DNA of 64,000 nt, taken from the NCBI RefSeq assembly GCF_026008515.1, contig NZ_BQYM01000002.1:1-64000 (forward strand). Direction: 5' to 3'. The translations under genes were made by a program, and so were the position numbers. Every line of letters starts with the position of its first letter. The stretch's first letter is position 1. Below, piece after piece: positions 59,091-64,000 of the stretch. The notes under the pieces are model-generated. The model saw nothing but the letters and a program-made list of their open reading frames with translations. It was not told the DNA's origin and did no database searches. This stretch comes from Hoyosella levis (lineage in GTDB: Bacteria; Actinomycetota; Actinomycetes; Mycobacteriales; Mycobacteriaceae).

Positions 59091-59801
59091 CTAGATGGAC
59101 GCGCGCCTGATCACCACGCTCGTGAGCGCCGCGAAGACGAGGGCGGCGAGAGCATAGCCGCCGAGCAATCGCGCCTCCATGGGCGCGCTGTCGAGGATGC
59201 TGGCCGCGCTGCGGGCCAGCGACGCCAGGCTCTCGATCGATCCGAGGACGCTGGCCGCCGCAAGCGTACCGAGGATGGCGACCCAGGTCCCGGTGCCTCC
59301 CCAGCGCGTGTGGATGGCGCCGAGCAGCATACCCAGGCATGCCACCGCGAGCAGCCCCAGGGGGACGATGGCGATCGCTGATGCGGGATGGACCGGGAGC
59401 TCGCCCGCGACGTCGAAGAATGTGAACCCGAGCCACCAGCCGTCAGTGATGTGCTCGACGAGCGCGAGGAGCATGCACGCGGCGGTGAGCACGATGCCCA
59501 GGATGCTCGCGTGCACCAGGCTCGCGAGCAGAAAGGCGTGCCGGGTGAGGCCAAGGCCCAGCGCGAGCGGCAGGTACTGCGTCATCGTCAGGATCGCGGT
59601 CACGAAGACAAAGATGGCCAGGATGATCGGTGCGGAGCCGGTGAAGACCTCGCCCCGCCCGCTGAGGTAGGCGGCGAGGGCGAGCTGTACGACGAAGATC
59701 GCCCCGGTGATCAACGCGATGGTGATCAGGAGCCTGGGAAAGGCCTGCCGGTAGAGTGCGAGCGCCTGCCGGACGCGGGTGGCGCGGTTGATCGTTTGCA
59801 T
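59091..59801 (-). CDS. ABC transporter permease-like membrane protein
   Basis: The protein has 236 aa with about six transmembrane helices and no recognised signature. ATG 59801 is chosen because GAGGAGAACACC precedes it; an ATG at 59825 overlapping the ATPase stop would add eight residues. The order GntR-ATPase-membrane protein on one strand defines a YtrA-type transporter cassette, so it is probably the permease. The substrate is unknown. Confidence 0.8.
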   Translation of the reverse strand: MQTINRATRVRQALALYRQAFPRLLITIALITGAIFVVQLALAAYLSGRGEVFTGSAPIILAIFVFVTAILTMTQYLPLALGLGLTRHAFLLASLVHASILGIVLTAACMLLALVEHITDGWWLGFTFFDVAGELPVHPASAIAIVPLGLLAVACLGMLLGAIHTRWGGTGTWVAILGTLAAASVLGSIESLASLARSAASILDSAPMEARLLGGYALAALVFAALTSVVIRRASI

Positions 59802-59821
59802 GGTGTTCTCCTCGGGCATCG

Positions 59822-60718
59822 TCATGCTCCCTGGGTGAGGTGGGTGATCAGCTGCTGGAGCGGCACGGAATCGAGGGCCACGCCGCGCCGCAGGGCCTCG
59901 GCGCGAAGGTGCTCGTCGGCTGCGATCGCGGCCACGATGCGCGACTGGCTGCCGAGCGTCTCGGTTCCCAGCACGGAGGCGTCGCCGATCAGTTCCCGCA
60001 CCTGCTGGGTCTCCCCGGTGGCACGCACCGCGCGGGAGCGCAGCTCGTCGGCGGATGCATCGGCGATCACGCGACCGCGGTCGAGGATGAACACATGCTC
60101 GAGGAGCGGGGAGACCTCGTCGATGAGGTGGGTGGAGAGCAGGATCGTCCGGGGATGCAGCGCGTAGTCCTCGATGAGTCGATCGTGGAAGACCTGTCGC
60201 GAGGGCGCGTCGAGGCCGAGCGTGGGCTCGTCGAGCAGGGTGAGGGGCGCGCGGGAGGCGAGCCCGACGGTGATGGCAAGCGCGGATCGCATGCCGCGCG
60301 AGAGCTTCTTGGTCTTGCGTCGAGGCGGCAGGGCAAAGTCGTGGCAGAGTTGCTGGGCGAGCTGCTCGTTCCACGCGGGGTGCAGCGCGGCGGCGCAGCG
60401 CAGCACATGGTGGACGGTGAAGTCCTCCGGATACCGTTGATCGTCCCGGATGAAGCTGATCGCGGCGACGGCATTGTCATTCTCGAAGGTCTTGGCGCCG
60501 TCGAGCGTGGCGTGCCCGGCGGTGGGGATCTGGTGGCCGGCGAGGATGCGCATGGCGGTGGTCTTGCCTGATCCGTTGCGGCCGAGGAGCCCGTGGATGG
60601 TGCCGGGGCGCAGCGCGAGGTCTACGCCGTCGAGGGCGCGGAGGCGCCCGTAGCGCATGGTCACCCCGTGCAGCCCGGTGGGCGCGGGCGGGGAAGCGGT
60701 GGGTTCAGTGACGGTCAT
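59822..60718 (-). CDS. ABC transporter ATP-binding protein
   Basis: The protein has 298 aa. Walker A is GRNGSGKTTAMRIL, the signature is LSRGMRSAL (an atypical replacement for LSGGQ), Walker B is LTLLDEPTLGLDAPSR and the switch His is in LLSTHLIDE. It belongs to the CcmA/YtrB-like export group. Coupled upstream to the GntR gene by a 14-base overlap and downstream to the permease gene. Confidence 0.92.
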   Translation of the reverse strand: MTVTEPTASPPAPTGLHGVTMRYGRLRALDGVDLALRPGTIHGLLGRNGSGKTTAMRILAGHQIPTAGHATLDGAKTFENDNAVAAISFIRDDQRYPEDFTVHHVLRCAAALHPAWNEQLAQQLCHDFALPPRRKTKKLSRGMRSALAITVGLASRAPLTLLDEPTLGLDAPSRQVFHDRLIEDYALHPRTILLSTHLIDEVSPLLEHVFILDRGRVIADASADELRSRAVRATGETQQVRELIGDASVLGTETLGSQSRIVAAIAADEHLRAEALRRGVALDSVPLQQLITHLTQGA

Positions 60719-61073
60719 CCTGGTCCTCCCTGTGGTCGAGCATGGTCCTGAGCTCCTCGGGCGCGATGCCGATGCGGCGTGCCTCGGCGAGGAGCGGCGC
60801 GATGTAGGCGCGGGCGAACTGCTCGCGGCGTTGCTGGCGGAGCCGGTCGCGGGCGCCGGTGGCGACGAACATCCCGATTCCCCGCTTCTTGTAGAGCACC
60901 CCGGTGGTGACGAGCTGATTGAGCCCTTTGGCGGCGGTGGCTGGGTTGATGTGGTGGAACGCTGCGAGCTCGTTGGACGAGGGTGCTTGCTCCTCCTCGT
61001 CGAGCGAGCCGTCGATGATCGAGCCCTCGATGAGCTCGGCCACCTGCTGGAAAAGGGGTTTTCCGTCGTCCAT
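60705..61073 (-). CDS. GntR-family regulator, YtrA type
   Basis: The protein has 122 aa, short as in the YtrA subfamily: a winged helix (PLFQQVAELIEGSIIDGSLD, PSSNELAAFHHINPATAAKG, KKRGIGMFV) and a short dimerisation tail. YtrA proteins repress linked ABC operons and respond to envelope stress or cell-wall antibiotics. It is first in the cassette, behind a good promoter. The ATG at 61073 lies 65 bp from the -10. Confidence 0.93.
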   Translation of the reverse strand: MDDGKPLFQQVAELIEGSIIDGSLDEEEQAPSSNELAAFHHINPATAAKGLNQLVTTGVLYKKRGIGMFVATGARDRLRQQRREQFARAYIAPLLAEARRIGIAPEELRTMLDHREDQDDRH

Positions 61074-61137
61074 GGGCTAGCCTTCCGCGCTGCGGCCGGA
61101 GCCTCATTGGCTCACTGGTTCATTACTTGTGTAACTA

Positions 61138-61166
61138 ACCATAGATGTAACCTGGCGAAGGTGCAA
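61138..61166 (-). promoter_or_regulatory. Promoter of the GntR-ABC cassette
   Basis: On the minus strand, TTGCAC (61166-61161), a 17-bp spacer and TATGGT (61143-61138). Overlapping it are TTACAT and GTTACA half-sites (61125-61150), which could be the YtrA-type operator. The region is unusually AT-rich. Confidence 0.55.
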
Positions 61167-61300
61167 TGCCCGTTGTCCGCCGCCACCTATGAGGGCTACC
61201 GCGCTACGACCCCGGTGTGCGCCGTGCCCCACCCCAGCAATCGAGTGAGTTCGCACAACTGTGCAGGTCGCGACCACGACTCTCGCGTAACGTTCAGGGC

Positions 61301-61864
61301 ATGGAGATCGTCTCGAAGACAATGGGGGAGAACGACTACACGGTGCGATGCGGAGGGGACCAGCGCAATGCTGCCGTCCTCGTCCTCGTGCCCGAGAGCG
61401 AGGCCGCCGAGGACTATGACGAGCTGTGCACCCGGCTGCACAACTCCGGCTTGCGCACCATCACAGTTCCCGTCGCGGCCACCACCTCTGACGCCGACAT
61501 CCTCGCTCTCGCCGACGCGCTGCGCGTTGGCTGGGTCCACGTCACCGGCATCCGTTCCGCCACCCCGGTTGCTTGGCGATTCGCCGCGCACCACTTTGAT
61601 CGCACGAGCAGCCTCATCGTTCTCGGATCCGGCCATCCTGCGGCGGTCACCAGCCAGGACACCGCCACCGACGCCGCGTGCCCCGCCGTAGAGGTTGGCA
61701 CCACCATCATCGCGACCAGCCCGCGCGAGCTCGCCCACGCAAAGGCATCCGGCCAGCACATCCGCGGCGACCTGCGCATCGTGACCACCACCGATGCCTC
61801 CGGCGCACACTCCGAGCTCGGCGTGCTCGCCACCGAGGTAGTGCTGCGCTCGAACCCCTGGTGA
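61301..61864 (+). CDS. Alpha/beta-hydrolase-like protein with degenerate nucleophile elbow
   Basis: This 187-aa protein starts at ATG 61301 (an in-frame start at 61217 lacks support). The order of strands fits an alpha/beta-hydrolase: DYDELCTRLHNSGLRTITV, then VTGIRSATPVAWRFAAHHFD and SLIVLGSGHPA. Where active enzymes have GxSxG, this protein has GIRSAT (R85 at the Ser position). It also lacks a cap and an obvious catalytic His. The function is unknown; it is probably non-catalytic. Convergent with the mycothione reductase gene. Confidence 0.7.
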   Translation: MEIVSKTMGENDYTVRCGGDQRNAAVLVLVPESEAAEDYDELCTRLHNSGLRTITVPVAATTSDADILALADALRVGWVHVTGIRSATPVAWRFAAHHFDRTSSLIVLGSGHPAAVTSQDTATDAACPAVEVGTTIIATSPRELAHAKASGQHIRGDLRIVTTTDASGAHSELGVLATEVVLRSNPW

Positions 61865-61888
61865 CCGCGCGGCCCCTAGCCGGGCCGA

Positions 61889-63316
61889 CTACCGGATGCG
61901 CGCCCCGAGCAATGCGTTCTCCACCACCTCGGGCAGCGCGGGATGCACCCAGTACTGCCCGCGTGCCATCTCCGCGGCCGTTATTCCAAACGCCATCGCT
62001 TGCACCAGCGATTGGATGAGCGCCGTGGCGTGGGCACCCATCAGGTGCGCGCCCACAATCAGTCCTGACGATCGTTCCACGAGGATCTTGCAGAAGCCCT
62101 CGGGATCATCCATCGCCCACCCGTAGGCGACATCCTTGTAGTCGAATACCGACTCGACGACATCCATCCCTTGCTCGCGAGCCATCTCGCTGGTCAGGCC
62201 CACCGTCGCGATCTGCGGCGAGGTGAATACCCCCGACGGCACCGCCCGGTGATCGGCCTCGATCAGCTCGTCCGGATGCAGCAGGTTGTGCTGCACCACG
62301 CGCGCCTCATGGTTTGCGACATGCTTGAGCATCCACGGCGAGCACACGTCGCCGAGCGCCCACGTCCCGTCAGCGGTGGCGCGCTGGTACTCGTCCACGA
62401 CGATCCGCCCGTCCTCGTGCACGTGCACCGAGGTGTTCCCCAGGCCCAGGTCCTCGGTGCTAGGAGCGCGGCCGGTGGCGGCGAGCAGCGCTGCGCACTC
62501 GAGCACCTCCCCGGTGGACAAGGCAACGCGAGCCCCGCCCGGTGATTCCTCCACCGCGGTGACCTCGGCGTTCAGGCGAACTCTCCACTGCTTGCCGGCG
62601 AGCGCGGTGAAGCGCTGCGAGATCTCCCCGTCATGGTGCCGCAGCAGCGCGGGGCCACGCTCGACGATCGTGACCTCCACCCCGAGCGCGGAGAAGACGT
62701 GCGCGAACTCGGCGGCGATGAAGCCACCGCCCACGATCACCAACCGATCCGGTAGCTGCGGGATCCGCATGATGTCATCGGAGGTATAGACCGGAACCCG
62801 GCCGCTCGCCACAGCCTCGAAGGTGGAGAACTGGGCGGGGATCGTGGCGCGCGAGCCCGTGGCGATGACGATCTGATCAGCGCTGATCCGCTCGCTGCCA
62901 CGGCCGCTAGCACTGGCCCCGGCGCGTGCCGGCGCATCGATCGCGGGCTCGAGCTCGAGGACATGATCCTCGACGAACCGTGCTCGCGTGGAGTAGACCG
63001 TGACGTTTGGGTTGTCCTCGCGGAACTGCTTCGCGGCGGCCACATTGGCATCGATGCGGGAAAAGACTCGATCGACGATCGACGGCCAGTCGACCGCCTC
63101 CAGCCGGGCAGTGATGCCGAAGCGAGCGGCATCGCGGACGTGGTTGGCCACGTCCGCCGTGTAGACGAACATCTTGGTGGGGATGCACCCGACATTGAGG
63201 CACGTCCCGCCGAACTTGTTCGCCTCGATGATCGCGATCTTCTTGCCCGCGAACTTGCGATTGGCGATCATGTTGCCGGAACCGGCCCCGATGATCGCGA
63301 TGTCATAGTGCTCCAC
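61889..63316 (-). CDS. mtr: Mycothione reductase
   Basis: This flavin disulfide reductase restores mycothiol from its disulfide using NADPH. It has 475 aa. The FAD motif is IAIIGAGSGNMIANRKFAGK. The redox pair is C39/C44 in GGTCLNVGCIPTKMF. The NADPH fold is LVIVGGGFIAAEFAHVF. The C-terminal active-site His-Glu is in YWVHPALPEVVENALLG. Start GTG 63316 follows GGAGGGTC. Mycothiol is restricted to actinobacteria, which supports the taxonomic call. Confidence 0.94.
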   Translation of the reverse strand: MEHYDIAIIGAGSGNMIANRKFAGKKIAIIEANKFGGTCLNVGCIPTKMFVYTADVANHVRDAARFGITARLEAVDWPSIVDRVFSRIDANVAAAKQFREDNPNVTVYSTRARFVEDHVLELEPAIDAPARAGASASGRGSERISADQIVIATGSRATIPAQFSTFEAVASGRVPVYTSDDIMRIPQLPDRLVIVGGGFIAAEFAHVFSALGVEVTIVERGPALLRHHDGEISQRFTALAGKQWRVRLNAEVTAVEESPGGARVALSTGEVLECAALLAATGRAPSTEDLGLGNTSVHVHEDGRIVVDEYQRATADGTWALGDVCSPWMLKHVANHEARVVQHNLLHPDELIEADHRAVPSGVFTSPQIATVGLTSEMAREQGMDVVESVFDYKDVAYGWAMDDPEGFCKILVERSSGLIVGAHLMGAHATALIQSLVQAMAFGITAAEMARGQYWVHPALPEVVENALLGARIR

Positions 63317-63343
63317 TTCGACCCTCCGGTCCGCGAATTCCGG

Positions 63344-64000
63344 TCAGCGCACCGGTGCGTCGCTCGTTTCCCTGGTCCCCGCTGGCGAGGCGGCATCCGC
63401 TTCCGGCTCCTGGCGGGCGAGCCATCGGAGGAACACATTCATCTCGCGCAAGGCTTCTGACAACGCGGGCTCGTTGGAGAGGAACACATCGTGCCGCGCG
63501 CCCTCGATCGGCACCACGCAGACCCTGTTGCCCACGCAGCCGGACCACTTCGCGATCTGGCGCACATCGAGCACGCAGTCCACATTGTCGATCTCGGGCT
63601 GGTAGTGCGGGGAGAACCACGTCCGGTCCGATCGAAGGATCAACGAGGGCACCCCGCAGTCGAGTCCCCGGTGCAGCTGCAGGTGACCGCGCCGGACCGC
63701 CCTCAGCCACCCGAACCGTGCCGCGTACCCGCCGTAGGGCTTCCACTCGGTATCGAATTCCCACTGGCCGTGGCGATCCCGGTGCAGGCTCGACCCATAG
63801 CCATCGAATTTCGCGTCCTGCGCGATGCGCAGCGGCTGCACCCGGCCCACGGCATCGATCGCCGCGGTGCCCACGCTGCGCAGCCACCAGGATCCCTGCA
63901 TGTCGAACCAGGGGCTATTGAGCACCATGCCAATGATCCCGCGGCCGCTCGCGCCGCCGTCCGACTGCTCGAGCCGGTCAAGCCACAACGGCAGGATCAG
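63344..64000 (-). CDS. Alpha/beta-hydrolase (partial, N-terminus beyond the window)
   Basis: About 218 C-terminal codons are visible; the frame is open through the right edge (reading ...LILPLWLDRLEQSDGG), so the N-terminus and the nucleophile lie outside. Visible features are MVLNSPWFDMQGSWWLRSVG, VPSLILRSDRTWFSP, the Asp region DNVDCVLDVRQIAKW and the catalytic-His motif EGARHDVFLSNEP. This resembles the lysophospholipase-like hydrolase next to mtr in mycobacteria (Rv2854 by position). It ends 28 bp before mtr on the same strand. Confidence 0.82.
   Translation of the reverse strand: MILPLWLDRLEQSDGGASGRGIIGMVLNSPWFDMQGSWWLRSVGTAAIDAVGRVQPLRIAQDAKFDGYGSSLHRDRHGQWEFDTEWKPYGGYAARFGWLRAVRRGHLQLHRGLDCGVPSLILRSDRTWFSPHYQPEIDNVDCVLDVRQIAKWSGCVGNRVCVVPIEGARHDVFLSNEPALSEALREMNVFLRWLARQEPEADAASPAGTRETSDAPVR

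Overview
The window comes from a high-GC actinobacterium with many GTG starts and stop/start overlaps (ATGA, GTGA). Mycothione reductase, SteA, the G3P-phosphatase-like HAD enzyme, DUF2469, DUF2631, Rip1 and a GlnR-type site place it in the mycolic-acid group (order Mycobacteriales/Corynebacteriales). The sequence alone does not resolve the genus. Almost everything is chromosomal housekeeping. I see no prophage, insertion sequence, plasmid gene or CRISPR array.

Layout. 1-428: end of a ribosomal RNA operon (23S 3' end, spacer, 5S) and its terminator. 580-11333: tightly packed + strand block (TPR protein, HAD phosphatase, small protein, TlyA, NAD kinase, RecN, SteA, CTP synthase, NUDIX, XerD), in the order I remember around M. 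tuberculosis Rv1691-Rv1701. 11508-17469: ParA, ScpA, ScpB, RluB-type pseudouridine synthase, Cmk and Der. 17470-18321: a junction with tRNA-Pro(GGG), a terminator and a small cupin gene bracketed by two copies of a 47-bp palindromic repeat. 18322-27405: FtsY, a secreted phosphodiester-glycosidase-like protein, the AmtB-GlnB-GlnD nitrogen module and Ffh. 27412-36647: amidohydrolase, CPBP protease, then rpsP-khpA-rimM-trmD-tex, rplS, lepB, rnhB and DUF2469. 37060-41436: YraN, ComM, DprA and XerC. 41515-47057: an M23-family protein on the minus strand, then rpsB-tsf, pyrH, frr and cdsA. 47130-57375: methyltransferase, LapA-like protein, RlmN, DUF2631, Dxr, Rip1, IspG, GNAT, Map and CobQ. 57391-64000: accessory-looking end with a TetR/diacylglycerol-kinase-like divergent pair, a GntR-ABC cassette, a degenerate alpha/beta-hydrolase, mycothione reductase and a partial alpha/beta-hydrolase.

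How the genes fit together. Chromosome segregation and terminus resolution are represented by XerD, ParA, ScpA, ScpB and XerC. Both SRP GTPases (FtsY, Ffh), the type I signal peptidase and the site-2 protease serve export and the envelope. AmtB, PII and the PII-modifying enzyme form the nitrogen-sensing module. Dxr and IspG are two MEP-pathway enzymes. rpsP/rplS/rpsB/tsf/frr with rimM, trmD, tlyA, rluB, rlmN and der cover translation and ribosome maturation.

The most unusual signals are the palindromic-repeat pair around the cupin gene at the synteny junction, two enzyme-fold proteins lacking expected catalytic or metal residues (the M23 protein and the 187-aa hydrolase-like protein), long repeat-built disordered tails on RNA-related proteins, a promoter buried in an inverted repeat behind the rRNA operon, and isolated DnaA-box pairs. 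I found no clear multi-gene system of unknown type. Gene-order comparisons with M. tuberculosis are from memory.
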